Positions 26,147 to 35,744 are shown, counted from the first letter of the stretch. The stretch is 64,000 bases of DNA from Halobellus clavatus (GCF_900107195.1 NZ_FNPB01000013.1:1-64000); one strand, 5' to 3'. Notes: a model not told the origin generated them from the letters alone. A program made the numbers and translations.

Positions 26147-26704
26147 TCAGCTATCCAGATTGACGACCAGGAGCAGCGCGTCCTCGCCGTCGTCGTAGTA
26201 GTTCGGCATCCGCCGCGTTGGCTCGAACCCCTCGTCACGGTACAGCGACAGCGCGCGCTCGTTGCTCTCTCGGGCCTCCAGTTTTACGACGACCGCACCA
26301 GCCAGCGACAGCGAGAAGAGGGCTTCGCGGAGCAGTCGCCGGCCGAGGCCCTCACCGCGGGCGTCGGGTCGCACCGCGAGGTCTTTGATGTGGCCGATGT
26401 CGCGGCCGTGGTTTGGCATCACGTCGCCGACGACGTAGCCGACGATGTCGCCACCCTCCCGGTCTGTGGGCCGGATCGCGACGAGGAACGCCGGTGCGTC
26501 GAGCACCGATTCGAAGGCCGCGTACGGCCACGGCTCCGAGAAGGAGGCGCGCTCGATGCTGAGAACGTCGAGGAGGTCCGCGCGCTCGACGGGCCGAATC
26601 CACACGTCGGCCGGGCCGCCGCTCGGCGCATCGCCGTCCGCCGCCGATTGGGCCTCCTCGGGGTCCGAGTCGCTCACAAAGGCTGCTTCGACGCTGACGG
26701 TCAA
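26147..26704 (-). CDS. rimI: GNAT N-acetyltransferase, RimI/Ard1 type
   Basis: The GNAT fold is visible from about residue 34: the substrate loop SIERASFSEPWPYAAFE, the acetyl-CoA pyrophosphate loop VRPDARGEGLGRRLL (R/QxxGxG/A), and the C-terminal YRDEGFEPTRRMPNYYDDGE typical of archaeal Nat/RimI enzymes that acetylate protein N-termini. The first 33 residues are an acidic extension. It lies between the DUF5810-like gene and aconitase, all on the minus strand. Confidence 0.9.
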   Translation of the reverse strand: MTVSVEAAFVSDSDPEEAQSAADGDAPSGGPADVWIRPVERADLLDVLSIERASFSEPWPYAAFESVLDAPAFLVAIRPTDREGGDIVGYVVGDVMPNHGRDIGHIKDLAVRPDARGEGLGRRLLREALFSLSLAGAVVVKLEARESNERALSLYRDEGFEPTRRMPNYYDDGEDALLLVVNLDS

Positions 26705-26786
26705 AAAGCCGCTGGCTCACGAGACGTCACCAGCGCTCTGCGATCAGCAAAAAAGCCGAACGGCGAGGGGTCGGAGGCGACCGCGC

Positions 26787-28763
26787 TCAGTCGTCGGCGG
26801 GAGCCGCGCCGCCGCTGTCGCTCCGGTTCTGTTCCTTGGTGAGGCGGAGTTTGCCGCCGGCCTCGAGGATGCGGCGCTCGCGCTCGGAGGCGTCGAGTTC
26901 GGCGGTGGCCTCCCAGTCGTCGTTCACGCGGACGGTGAACTCGGTCTCGCCGGAGGCGACAGCCTCGGCGACGTCCGTGACGATCTCGACGTCGTCGCCC
27001 TGCTCGATCTGCTCGTAGGTCTCCTCGTCGATCGCGAGCGGGAGGATCCCGAAGTTGAACAGATTCGCCTTGTGGATGCGGGCGAACGACTCCGCGAGGA
27101 CGGCCTCGATGCCCAGGAACTGCGGACACATCGCGGCGTGCTCACGCGAGGAGCCCTGGCCGTAGTTCTCACCGGCGACGAGGACGCCGCCGTCAGCGTC
27201 GAGCGACCGCTGTGCGAACGTGTCGTCGACGCGCGAGAGCGTGAACTCCGAGAGCTTCTCGATGTTCGAGCGGTACTTGAGGATGTCCGACGTCGCGGGG
27301 ATGATGTGGTCGGTCGTGATGTTGTCCGCCATCTTCAGGAGGACTTCACCCTCGATGTCGGCCTCGAGCGGCTCGCCGATCGGCGCGGAGCCGATGTTCG
27401 GCCCCTTGACGAGTTCTTCGTCGACGGCCTCGTCGGGCTCGATGATGTCGGTCTTCGAGCCGTCGTACTGCTCGGGGAGCTCGAAGCCGGGCGCCTCGAG
27501 GTCGCCGAGTTCTTCAGCGAGGTCGCGGGGGTCGACCAGTTCGCCCTTGATCGCCGCGGCGGCGGCGACCTCCGGCGAGGCGAGGAAGACGGAGTCGTCC
27601 TCGATGCCCGAGCGGCCCTCGAAGTTGCGGTTGAACGTCCGGACGGAAACCGAATCCGAGGAGGGGACGTGACCGATGCCGATACAGGCACCGCAGGTCG
27701 CCTCCGAGAAGTTGACGCCGGCCGCCATCATCTCCGCGGTCCAGCCTTCGCGAGCGAGGATCTCCGACGCCTGCTTCGAGCCGGGCGCGACGATCATCTC
27801 GGTCTTCATATCGACCTCGCGACCCTCGAGCATCTTCGCGGCCGGAAGGATGTCCTCGTAGCCGCCGTTGGTACAGGACCCGACCATCACCTGCTCGACG
27901 GACTCGCCGGCGACCTCGCGGACGGGCACGACGTTGTCCGGCATCGACGGTTTCGCGACGAGCGGCTCGATCTCCGAGAGATCGACGACGATCTCGTCGG
28001 CGTACTCGGCGTCCTCGTCGGGTGCGAGCTCGACGTACTCGTCGGCGCGACCCTGCCGATCGAGGTAGTCTTTCGTCTTCTCGTCGGTCGGGAAGATCGA
28101 GGACGTCGCACCGAGTTCCGTCCCCATATTGGTGATCGTCGTTCGCTCCGGTACGGAGAGCGTCTCGACGCCGGGGCCGGTGTACTCGAAGACCTTGCCG
28201 ACGCCGCCCTTCACCGAGAGCCGGCGGAGCATCTCGAGGATGACGTCCTTCGCGCTCGACCACTCCGGCAGTTCGCCTTCCAGTCGCACGTTGACGACTT
28301 CGGGCATCTCGACGTAGTACGGCCCGCCGCCCATCGCGACGGAGATGTCGAGGCCACCAGCGCCGATCGCGAGCTGGCCGAGGCCACCCGGCGTCGGGGT
28401 GTGCGAGTCAGAGCCCAGCAGCGTCTTGCCGGGGGCGGCGAAGTTCTCCTTGTGGACGTTGTGGCAGATGCCGTTGCCCGGACGGGAGAAGTACGCGCCG
28501 TACGTCCCGGCCGCGGATCGCAGGAAGCGGTGGTCGTCGGTGTTCTTGAAGTCGAACTGGTACGTCTGATGATCGCAGTACTGCGCTGCCAGTTCGGTCT
28601 GGACTTCGTCCAGTTCGAGCGCCTCGAACTGGAGCCATACCATCGTTCCAGTCGTGTCTTGGGCGAGAACCTGATCGATCTCGATCCCGATCTCCTCTCC
28701 GGGTTCGAGATCGCCTTCGACGAGGTGGTCGTCGAGAATTTTTTCCGTGAGCGTCTGTCCCAT
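26787..28763 (-). CDS. acn: Aconitate hydratase
   Basis: A 658-residue TCA-cycle enzyme isomerising citrate and isocitrate. The [4Fe-4S] ligands lie in VGSCTNGGYEDI and ATCGACIGIGH; DSHTPTPGGLG near residue 125 and the swivel-domain GENYGQGSSREHAA are the substrate-binding motifs. The length matches the shorter mitochondrial-type/archaeal aconitases, not the 890-residue AcnA. ATG 28763 has TTTATAATC about 30 nt upstream on the minus strand. An antisense frame of 799 codons over this gene is a codon-bias shadow. Confidence 0.95.
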   Translation of the reverse strand: MGQTLTEKILDDHLVEGDLEPGEEIGIEIDQVLAQDTTGTMVWLQFEALELDEVQTELAAQYCDHQTYQFDFKNTDDHRFLRSAAGTYGAYFSRPGNGICHNVHKENFAAPGKTLLGSDSHTPTPGGLGQLAIGAGGLDISVAMGGGPYYVEMPEVVNVRLEGELPEWSSAKDVILEMLRRLSVKGGVGKVFEYTGPGVETLSVPERTTITNMGTELGATSSIFPTDEKTKDYLDRQGRADEYVELAPDEDAEYADEIVVDLSEIEPLVAKPSMPDNVVPVREVAGESVEQVMVGSCTNGGYEDILPAAKMLEGREVDMKTEMIVAPGSKQASEILAREGWTAEMMAAGVNFSEATCGACIGIGHVPSSDSVSVRTFNRNFEGRSGIEDDSVFLASPEVAAAAAIKGELVDPRDLAEELGDLEAPGFELPEQYDGSKTDIIEPDEAVDEELVKGPNIGSAPIGEPLEADIEGEVLLKMADNITTDHIIPATSDILKYRSNIEKLSEFTLSRVDDTFAQRSLDADGGVLVAGENYGQGSSREHAAMCPQFLGIEAVLAESFARIHKANLFNFGILPLAIDEETYEQIEQGDDVEIVTDVAEAVASGETEFTVRVNDDWEATAELDASERERRILEAGGKLRLTKEQNRSDSGGAAPADD

Positions 28764-28931
28764 AACAGCCGAGAATCGACCGTCTACGATTATAAATCCC
28801 GCGTGTTTGAGGTCAGAGATATGTCCCTTATACACATAGTTTGACCTAATTCGATACGGACAACCAGTGACGCGGCGACCGCTTAATTCGGAGAGCGACA
28901 CCCATTTGTCGTCCGCCGCGGGTCCTCCGAT

Positions 28932-29417
28932 ATGTTCCGTGCAGGTGCGTTCGTCGCCGAGCAGATCAACCCCGTCGACGACGAGCAAGTGCAACCGAAC
29001 GGTGTCGACCTCACGCTCGGTGGCGTCCTCAAACAGACCGAACCGGGCGTCGTGGGCGTCGACGGGAAGCGCGTCGGTGCACGCGAACCCGTCGACACCG
29101 TCCGGGCCGATGACTCGGACGCCGACGTCTACGCGCTCGATCCCGGTGGGTACATACTGCAGTACGCGGAGACGATCTCGATCCCCGCCGACCACGTCGG
29201 GTTCCTCTACCCGCGGTCGACGCTGATGCGCAACTCCTGTATGCTGAACACGGCGGTCTGGGACGCCGGCTACGAAGGGAAGGGCGAGGGACTGCTGCAG
29301 GTTCACCATCCGGTTCGGCTCGAAGCGGGCGCCCGCGTGGCACAGCTCGTCCTCGCTGAGGCCGAGCACGACGGCGTCTACGACGGCACGTACCAGCGCG
29401 AGCGACTCGAGGAGTAG
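28932..29417 (+). CDS. dut: dUTP diphosphatase (DCD/DUT family)
   Basis: A 161-residue trimeric-type dUTPase. Motifs are PNGVDLTLGGV (motif 1), GFLYPRSTLMRNSCML (motif 2), AVWDAGYEGKGEGLLQV (motif 3) and ARVAQLVLAEAE (motif 4); the DAGYEG loop is the DCD/DUT hallmark. It could have some dCTP deaminase activity, but the residues favour dUTP hydrolysis. It is divergent from aconitase and followed by pan in the same orientation. Confidence 0.93.
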   Translation: MFRAGAFVAEQINPVDDEQVQPNGVDLTLGGVLKQTEPGVVGVDGKRVGAREPVDTVRADDSDADVYALDPGGYILQYAETISIPADHVGFLYPRSTLMRNSCMLNTAVWDAGYEGKGEGLLQVHHPVRLEAGARVAQLVLAEAEHDGVYDGTYQRERLEE

Positions 29418-29484
29418 CCGAAACCGACAGGAACCGGGCGTACCCAAAAGCACATTTACGCCCACCTCTAAGTGCGGTCGACTG

Positions 29485-30714
29485 ATGTCCCGGAGTCCGT
29501 CTCTCCCAGACCGGCCGCGTCTGGATCTAGACCCAGAGATGTCCGAGGCCGAGCGCCTGGCGGCCATCCGTCAGCATTACGAACGGCTCGTCTCGGTCAA
29601 CGACGAGCTCGACCAGCGGCTCTCGGAGGCCACCGACCGCCGGGAGGAACTACGCGAGGAGGTCGAACAGCTGAAGCGCCGTAACGAGACGCTGAAGACC
29701 TCGTCACTGTATCTCGCAACGGTCGAAGAACTCACCGACGACGGCGTCGTTATCAAGCAACACGGCAACAACCAGGAGGTGCTCACGGAGGCGTCGCCAC
29801 ACCTCGAAAGCGACCTCGAAGCGGGCGATCGCGTCGCGATCAACGACTCCTTCGCCATCCAGCAACTGCTCGACGACGAGACCGACTCGCGTGCGCAGGC
29901 GATGGAGATCGACGCCTCACCCGAGATCGTCTACGACGACATCGGCGGGATCGACGAGCAGGTCCGAGAGGTCCGCGAGGCCGTCGAGGACCCGCTCACA
30001 AACCCCGAGATGTTCGAGACAGTCGGCGTCGAACCGCCGTCCGGCGTGCTGCTCTACGGCCCGCCGGGGACCGGGAAGACGATGCTCGCGAAAGCCGTCG
30101 CCAACGAGACGGATGCGACCTTCATCAAGATGGCCGGCTCCGAGCTCGTTCGCAAGTTCATCGGCGAGGGCTCCAGGCTGGTCCGGGACCTCTTCGATCT
30201 GGCCGCCGAGCGCGAGCCCGCGGTCATCTTCATCGACGAGATCGACGCCGTCGCCTCCAAACGGACGGACTCGAAGACCTCCGGGGACGCCGAAGTCCAG
30301 CGGACGATGATGCAACTCCTCTCGGAGATGGACGGCTTCGAGGACCGCGGCGAAGTGCGCATCATCGCCGCGACGAACCGCTTCGATATGCTCGACGAGG
30401 CGATCCTCCGTCCCGGTCGCTTCGACCGGCTCATCGAGGTCCCCAAGCCCAACGTCGAGGGTCGCGAGCACATCCTCAAGATCCACACGCGCAATATGAA
30501 CGTCGACGACGACGTCGACTTCGCGGACATCGCGACGTCGCTCGACGACTACTCCGGAGCCGACATCGCCGCGCTCGCGACCGAGGCGGGGATGTTCGCC
30601 ATCCGCGACGAGCGCACCGAGATCCGCCGAGCCGACTTCGACGCCGCCTACGCGAAGGTCGAAGACGCCGACGAACAGACGACGATTCCCGGGCCGACGA
30701 CCTACCAGTACTGA
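29485..30714 (+). CDS. pan: Proteasome-activating nucleotidase (PAN)
   Basis: AAA+ ATPase that unfolds proteins for the 20S proteasome. It has an N-terminal coiled coil (about 20-72), an OB domain (75-135), Walker A GPPGTGKT (192-199), Walker B VIFIDEIDA and the second region of homology ATNRFDMLDEAILRPGRFDR. The C-terminus ends TYQY: aromatic, but with Gln in the penultimate place where the canonical HbYX motif has Tyr. Haloarchaea often have two PAN paralogues; which one this is cannot be told. Confidence 0.95.
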   Translation: MSRSPSLPDRPRLDLDPEMSEAERLAAIRQHYERLVSVNDELDQRLSEATDRREELREEVEQLKRRNETLKTSSLYLATVEELTDDGVVIKQHGNNQEVLTEASPHLESDLEAGDRVAINDSFAIQQLLDDETDSRAQAMEIDASPEIVYDDIGGIDEQVREVREAVEDPLTNPEMFETVGVEPPSGVLLYGPPGTGKTMLAKAVANETDATFIKMAGSELVRKFIGEGSRLVRDLFDLAAEREPAVIFIDEIDAVASKRTDSKTSGDAEVQRTMMQLLSEMDGFEDRGEVRIIAATNRFDMLDEAILRPGRFDRLIEVPKPNVEGREHILKIHTRNMNVDDDVDFADIATSLDDYSGADIAALATEAGMFAIRDERTEIRRADFDAAYAKVEDADEQTTIPGPTTYQY

Positions 30715-30781
30715 GGCCGTCGGAAGCCGTCTGCCGTCCCCGATCCGTAACCGCTTATTCGCCGCGCCGGTGTGTATTCGT

Positions 30782-31252
30782 ATGAACACGATTCGGGTCG
30801 TCCACGGCGTGGGTGAGGCGGCCACGAAGATGGCCTCCTACGACGCCGCGCTCGCGGACGCGAACGTTCACAACTACAACCTCGTGACCGTCTCGTCGGT
30901 AATCCCCAGCGACGCGACCGTCGAAGCGGTCGGAACCGCGCCCGATCTGGGGCCGGCGGGCGAGCGTCTCACCGTCGTGGAGGCCCGCGCGACGACCGGT
31001 GGCGTCGGGACCGTCTCGGCGGCGCTCGGCTGGACGACCGGACCCGGACCGGGGCTGTTCTATGAGGCCTCGGGCGAGGACCCGACGGCCGTCCGTCGGA
31101 GCGTCGCCGTCGGCCTCGAGGCCGGCCGGAGTCTGCGGGACTGGGAGTTCGTCGACGAACAGATCACGGTCACGACTGCCGACGCCGACGGCGACGGCTA
31201 CGCCACGGCGGTCGTCCTCGCCGTCTACGGCGAGAGTGCGTCGATCTTCTGA
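30782..31252 (+). CDS. pdaD: Pyruvoyl-dependent arginine decarboxylase
   Basis: A 156-residue proenzyme that cleaves itself at a Ser-Ser pair in LVTVSSVIPSDA to make the pyruvoyl group, then decarboxylates arginine to agmatine. In archaea agmatine is used for agmatidine in tRNA-Ile2 and for polyamines. NVHNYNLV, GGVGTVSAALGW and YEASGEDP match the family. The ATG at 30782 is used rather than the GTG four codons before. Confidence 0.93.
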   Translation: MNTIRVVHGVGEAATKMASYDAALADANVHNYNLVTVSSVIPSDATVEAVGTAPDLGPAGERLTVVEARATTGGVGTVSAALGWTTGPGPGLFYEASGEDPTAVRRSVAVGLEAGRSLRDWEFVDEQITVTTADADGDGYATAVVLAVYGESASIF

Positions 31253-31337
31253 CGCGGCGCGCGAGGCGGAAGACGAACGTTTTGAGGGTGCCGACGGCTT
31301 TATACCGCCTGTGCCCCTATTGAATTCTATTCATCGT

Positions 31338-31718
31338 ATGAACGGTAACAACCCTTACGCGGGCGCTCCAGGTGTCGTGGACGCGGGCCGCCCCGAAGAC
31401 GTCGAACTCTCGGCGACGGAAGTACGCCAACTTCGGAGTGCGGTCGCCGGCATCGTCTCCCGGACGGAGGCGTACCTTCCCGAAGGCTACGCGGTCGGGT
31501 CCGAACTCTCCTACGGCGCGAACGGGCCCCAGGCGACAGTGGCTGTCCGCCCGCCCGCCGGACGCCCGGTGAGCGCCGGCTTCACTCCCGACGAGGAGGA
31601 CCTCGAATCCGGCCTCACCGACGAGGACCGCGACGAGGTGGCCCGCGGCCTCGCGGCCTCGGCGGCGTTGCAGGTGATGAACACCGTCGGTGACGGACTG
31701 ACGCCGACGGCGCGCTGA
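31338..31718 (+). CDS. Haloarchaeal conserved protein (DUF5811-like)
   Basis: The 126-residue acidic protein begins MNGNNPYAGAPGVVD and has a central alternating region (LPEGYAVGSELSYGANGPQATVAVRPPAGRPVSAG is the conserved-looking part in sections) and a helical C-terminus. CTTTATAC near 31297 gives a good TATA box with a short leader. It converges with infB. No function is known to me; family number from memory. Confidence 0.8.
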   Translation: MNGNNPYAGAPGVVDAGRPEDVELSATEVRQLRSAVAGIVSRTEAYLPEGYAVGSELSYGANGPQATVAVRPPAGRPVSAGFTPDEEDLESGLTDEDRDEVARGLAASAALQVMNTVGDGLTPTAR

Positions 31719-31745
31719 GACCCGCGAACGCGACTCCTGACGGAG

Positions 31746-33560
31746 CTATTTGCCCCAGAAGGGATCCCGACTCCGGTGTTTGTCGAGGTAGCTGGTCAGC
31801 GCCTCCAGTTCGTCGGCCGGAATGTCGTCGGACAGTTCCTGTTCGAGGATCTTCGCGTGCTTCTCCGGCAGTTCGATCCACAACTCGTCGCCCTCCTCGA
31901 TCTGGCGGCCCACCGTGGGGCCGTCGATAGCGACCGAGACGCGCGACCCCGAACGGGCTTCGGAGACGTCTTCGCCCTGCTCTTGGATCCCCGAGAGCTG
32001 TCCGACGCGGGTCGGCTCGTTGCCCTCCCACTTCACGGCGCGCTGATTGTTCTTCAGCGTCCCGGACAGGACTTCGACGCCGACAACCGCCGGATCCGAC
32101 TGCCGGAAGACGTGGTCTTCGAGGATGCGGAAGCGACACGGTCGGACGATCTTGTCCAGCACTGTCTCCTGCTGTGCGCGTTCGATCTCCTCGACGTACC
32201 CCTCGTACTCCTCGACCAACTGGTAGATGACGTCGTCGTCGAACAGTCGGACCTCGCTCTCCTCCAGTTCGGATTCGGCGTTCTGGAGGACGTCGACGTT
32301 GAAGCCGAGGATCACCCGGTGCGTCTCTTCGTTCGCGGTGGAGGCGACCGCGACGTCTCGGGGGGCGACGTCGCCGACCTCCGCGCGGAGGATCGGGATC
32401 TCCGACTCCCGGAGGGCGTTGGCCATCGCTTCGAGGCTCCCGAGCGTATCGGCCTTGACGACGACGCCCTCCTCTTCGGTCGAGACCTGGATCTCGGCGA
32501 GTTCGGCCTCGACTTCGTCGATGACGGCCTCGCGGTTCTGATCTCTCACGACGCGGATCGGCGCGCCCGCCATCGCGTCGTCGAGTTCGGGCGCGGCGAC
32601 TTTGATGCCCGCCGCGGCGCGGACCTCGTCGACCTTGTCGAAACGCTTCTCGACTCGGATCTCGGCGTTGGGACGGGGCTGCAGCAGGGCGCGGACCTCG
32701 GTGATGATCGGGCCATCGAGTCCGCCGACGACGATCTCGTCGTCAGCGCGGATGCTCCCGTCGTAGAGCACGACGTCGACGGTCGCCCCGAAGCCGCGTT
32801 CGTCTTTCACTTCGAGCACCGTCCCCGCGCCAGGGCCGGTGACGTCGACAGCCATCTGCTCTTTCATGTACCGCTGTGAGAGGCCCATCAGGACGGCGAG
32901 CAGGTCGGGGATGCCCTCGCTCGTGATCGCCGAGAGGGGGACGACGCCCACGTTCTTCGTGAAGTTCTGGACGCGCCAGTACAGATCGGCCGAGAAGCCC
33001 TCGTCGGAGAGGTCGCCGATGATCTCATAGAGGTTCTCGTCCAGGCGGCTCGTCGCGCTGTCGGACTGCTTCTCGTAGGTCGTCTGGATCGGCAGTCCGT
33101 CGTTGGGGTTCCACCCGGGCGTCGTGTCGATCTTGTTGGCGGCGACGACGAACGGGGTGCCGGTGCGCTGGAGGATCTCGAGCGCCTCGATCGTCTGCGG
33201 CTGAAATCCGTCGTTGACGTCGACGACGACGACCGCGATGTCCGCGAGGGCCCCTCCGCGGGAGCGCAGCGTCGTGAACGAGTGGTGTCCGGGCGTGTCG
33301 ATGAACAGCAGCCCCGGGAGGTCGAAGTCAGTCGGGTCGACGAGGTCGCCCGCCATCTCCGAGACGGTGTCTAAGGGCACGGCCGTCGCGCCGATGTGCT
33401 GCGTGATGGCGCCGGCCTCACCCTCGCTCACCGCCGAGCCGCGAATCGTGTCCAGTAGCGTCGTCTTGCCGTGATCGACGTGGCCGAGGACGGCGACGAT
33501 CGGCGTCCGCAGTCCGCCCGGTTCGGCCCCGTCGACGGCGTCGGAGTCGGTGTCAGACAT
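31746..33560 (-). CDS. infB: Translation initiation factor aIF5B/IF-2
   Basis: The 604-residue GTPase directs subunit joining. G1 is GHVDHGKTTLLD near residue 25, G3 DTPGHHSF, and G4 NKID (AANKIDTTPG); archaeal domain II, III and IV follow, without the long bacterial N-terminal extension. TAVPLDTVSEMAGDL lies in the switch I region. The gene stands alone on the minus strand, with a divergent PRC-barrel gene upstream. Confidence 0.96.
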   Translation of the reverse strand: MSDTDSDAVDGAEPGGLRTPIVAVLGHVDHGKTTLLDTIRGSAVSEGEAGAITQHIGATAVPLDTVSEMAGDLVDPTDFDLPGLLFIDTPGHHSFTTLRSRGGALADIAVVVVDVNDGFQPQTIEALEILQRTGTPFVVAANKIDTTPGWNPNDGLPIQTTYEKQSDSATSRLDENLYEIIGDLSDEGFSADLYWRVQNFTKNVGVVPLSAITSEGIPDLLAVLMGLSQRYMKEQMAVDVTGPGAGTVLEVKDERGFGATVDVVLYDGSIRADDEIVVGGLDGPIITEVRALLQPRPNAEIRVEKRFDKVDEVRAAAGIKVAAPELDDAMAGAPIRVVRDQNREAVIDEVEAELAEIQVSTEEEGVVVKADTLGSLEAMANALRESEIPILRAEVGDVAPRDVAVASTANEETHRVILGFNVDVLQNAESELEESEVRLFDDDVIYQLVEEYEGYVEEIERAQQETVLDKIVRPCRFRILEDHVFRQSDPAVVGVEVLSGTLKNNQRAVKWEGNEPTRVGQLSGIQEQGEDVSEARSGSRVSVAIDGPTVGRQIEEGDELWIELPEKHAKILEQELSDDIPADELEALTSYLDKHRSRDPFWGK

Positions 33561-33735
33561 AGAGAATCACCCCGGAGAAGTTCCTTACCTATAGGTGACT
33601 GCTGGACTGTAGTTAAGTCCATCGTCATCCGGGGACAGAAGCAGGCGCGTCGGCGGTCGCGGGCCTGAGAACCGTGCCAACCGTCGCGTCAGACGGCCCG
33701 TGGCGTTTATGTAGACGTGCGCAGTAGCGTGGGGT

Positions 33736-33990
33736 ATGCCGAACGAACTCGCGGAGAACCTCTCCGGGAAGGAAGTGATGACGTCGAACGGGACGTACAT
33801 CGGCGAGCTGCACAACATCCAGATGGACGTCAAGACGGGCACGATCGGCGACCTCTACGTCTCGCCGTTCGAGAACGTCCGACCGGAACAGCATCGGTTC
33901 GAGACGACGACCGACGAGGGCCAACAGAAGTTCGCGATCCCGGTCTCTCGCGTGAAGAGCGTCGATGACTGCGTCGTGGTCCAACAGTAA
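33736..33990 (+). CDS. PRC-barrel domain protein
   Basis: An 84-residue protein that is essentially one PRC-barrel: LSGKEVMTSNGTYIGELHNI, then VKTGTIGDLYVSPF, and FAIPVSRVKSVDDCVVV. Small archaeal PRC-barrel proteins are linked by phylogeny and context with RNA metabolism and, for CdpB-type members, with cell division; this one is too short to assign. It lies 21 nt before nob1 and is probably co-transcribed, which leans toward rRNA processing. Confidence 0.87.
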   Translation: MPNELAENLSGKEVMTSNGTYIGELHNIQMDVKTGTIGDLYVSPFENVRPEQHRFETTTDEGQQKFAIPVSRVKSVDDCVVVQQ

Positions 33991-34011
33991 TTTCCGCGAA
34001 CGGAGATTCAG

Positions 34012-34470
34012 ATGCAGGTTCTCGATTCTTCCGCGTTCATCCACGAGTACCACACCACTGACGAGATTGCGTCCATCCCGATGGTTCGCGAGGAACTGGA
34101 GGGAGAGGCGTCGTACCGCTACGACGCCGACGAAGGGTCCGGAATGCACGTGCACATTCCGGCCGCCGGGACCGTCGAGAAGATCCAGCGGGCGGCCAGA
34201 GAGACCGGCGACGCCGATGAGCTCTCTGAGACCGACGTTCGACTCCTCGCGGCGGCTTTCGAACTCGACGCCACGCTCGTCACCGACGACTACGCGATGC
34301 AGAACGTCGCGGATCACGTCGACGTCGCCGTGAAGATCATCGCTCGCGAGGGCATCTCAGAGACCCGCGAGTGGACCTTCCAATGTCAGGGTTGCGGTCG
34401 AGAGTTCGAGGAGAACCGCGATCGCTGCCCGGTCTGCGGCACGGAACTGGCGCGGAAGAACCCGGCCTGA
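34012..34470 (+). CDS. nob1: Ribosome-maturation endoribonuclease Nob1
   Basis: A 152-residue PIN-domain plus zinc-ribbon protein. Acidic residues of the PIN site are seen as Asp5 in QVLDSSAFI, Glu in MVREELEG, and SETDVRLLAAAFE with DATLVTDDYAMQNVA. The zinc ribbon is CQGCGREF...CPVCGTEL at the C-terminus. Nob1 makes the 3' end of 16S rRNA in archaea. Confidence 0.94.
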   Translation: MQVLDSSAFIHEYHTTDEIASIPMVREELEGEASYRYDADEGSGMHVHIPAAGTVEKIQRAARETGDADELSETDVRLLAAAFELDATLVTDDYAMQNVADHVDVAVKIIAREGISETREWTFQCQGCGREFEENRDRCPVCGTELARKNPA

Positions 34471-34483
34471 CGCCCGACGACCG

Positions 34484-35230
34484 TCAGAAGCCGCTGACGA
34501 GCCCCGTCGAGGTCGCGTAGACGGCCACGAACTGGACCGTGTTGAACAGTCCGTGGACGATCGCGGGGACCACCAGGTTCCGACTCTTCTCGTAGATGAC
34601 GCCCAAGACGCCTCCGAGCACCAGCACCGTGGCGAGCGTCGCGAGCAGCCCCTGCCCGCTGTAGGAGGTCACGTGGACCGCCGCGAACACCGCGCTCGCG
34701 CCCGCGACGGCGACCACCGAGCCGTAAGCCCGGCGGAACAGCCCCTGGACGACGCCGCGGAAGATCAGTTCCTCGGTCGGGCCGACGAGGAAGATCGTCA
34801 CGGGGACCAGATACAGGAAGTAGATCGGCTGGTCGCTGCCCTGCTGGACGATGGCGCTTTCGGCTCCCTCGATTCCGAACACGGAGAGCAGCGACGTCAC
34901 GCCCAGATACAGCGCGAGGAGGGCCACGAACCCACCGGCGAGCCACTTCGCGTCCTCCCGGGTCGGCGTCCGGACGGTCACGAGTTCGGTCTGGTCGGTG
35001 GCGACGAGGTAGCCGACGCCTGCGACGCCGAACCCGACGAACTGGAAGGCGCTCCGCAGCGCCAGGCCGAGTGCACTCTCGCGGGCGATGCCCGCAGCGT
35101 CGAGAAGCGGATAGCCGAGCGAAACGAAGACCGCCGCGAGCAACACCACGAGCACGACGACGAGGAGCGTGCCGCCGAGCGCCCGGAGGTGCGTGCGCGG
35201 GTCGTCTAGCGAGCGGGCCGGTGATGCCAT
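34484..35230 (-). CDS. CPBP-family intramembrane metalloprotease
   Basis: The protein has eight or so membrane helices. The CPBP (Abi/CAAX protease-like) motifs are EExxxR in GPTEELIFRGVVQGLFRR, FxxxH in FAAVHVTSYSG, and HxxxN in HGLFNTVQF, together giving the Glu/His metal site within the membrane. Archaeal members include probable processing enzymes, but substrates are unknown. It is convergent with nob1 and divergent from the DUF6276-like gene. Confidence 0.92.
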   Translation of the reverse strand: MASPARSLDDPRTHLRALGGTLLVVVLVVLLAAVFVSLGYPLLDAAGIARESALGLALRSAFQFVGFGVAGVGYLVATDQTELVTVRTPTREDAKWLAGGFVALLALYLGVTSLLSVFGIEGAESAIVQQGSDQPIYFLYLVPVTIFLVGPTEELIFRGVVQGLFRRAYGSVVAVAGASAVFAAVHVTSYSGQGLLATLATVLVLGGVLGVIYEKSRNLVVPAIVHGLFNTVQFVAVYATSTGLVSGF

Positions 35231-35336
35231 TCTCGCCGCACGCTACGGTGTCGGCGTGAATATGGGTACCGATCCAGTGCGTGCAGATTGCCGGGGGACC
35301 GACAGCATCTTTCCGATCCGCGGTCGTAGCCCCGGT

Positions 35337-35744
35337 ATGGCCCCGTACTGTCAGCACTGTGATCGCCCGCTCGTCCCCCTGGACGTGCCGCCGCCACTCA
35401 GGGAGTTTGCGCCCGGAGCGTCCGCGGTCGTCGGGAGTTGCCCGCGCTGTCTGCGGACGAGCGCAGTCGCGGCGGAGACAGCCGACGCGGTCGAGAGCGA
35501 CGACGCCACCCTCCCCGAGGCGGTTCCCGACGGCGACGGACGGGTCGCCGTCGCGCTCGTGCTCGGACACCTCGACTCGCTAGCGACGAACCGCGCGGCG
35601 ATCGAAGCGTTCGTCGAACACGCCGAGCGTGGCGGCGCGGACGTCTTCCTGACGCTCGATCGGCTCGCGGCCGACGACGCCGTCGACCCGCACGCTGAGT
35701 TGGCGCGTCGACGTCGACAACTCGAATCGCTGCTCGATTACTGA
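35337..35744 (+). CDS. Haloarchaeal zinc-binding conserved protein (DUF6276-like)
   Basis: A 135-residue protein starting MAPYCQHCDRPLVPLDVP, with a second CxxC pair in GSCPRCLRTS, giving a four-cysteine zinc site. A helical C-terminal domain (LVLGHLDSLATNRAAIEAFVEHAE) follows. The start at 35337 places the first CxxC at the N-terminus. The function is unknown and the family number is from memory. Confidence 0.82.
   Translation: MAPYCQHCDRPLVPLDVPPPLREFAPGASAVVGSCPRCLRTSAVAAETADAVESDDATLPEAVPDGDGRVAVALVLGHLDSLATNRAAIEAFVEHAERGGADVFLTLDRLAADDAVDPHAELARRRRQLESLLDY

Noticed and set aside
26445-28844. 799-codon plus-strand frame opposite aconitase
   Set aside because: Antisense shadow caused by GC-biased codons; the minus strand encodes a complete aconitase with cluster cysteines.
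28810-28847. AGGTCA and TGACCT arms between aconitase and dut
   Set aside because: Six-base arms 26 nt apart are weak; chance occurrence in a 168-nt gap is likely.
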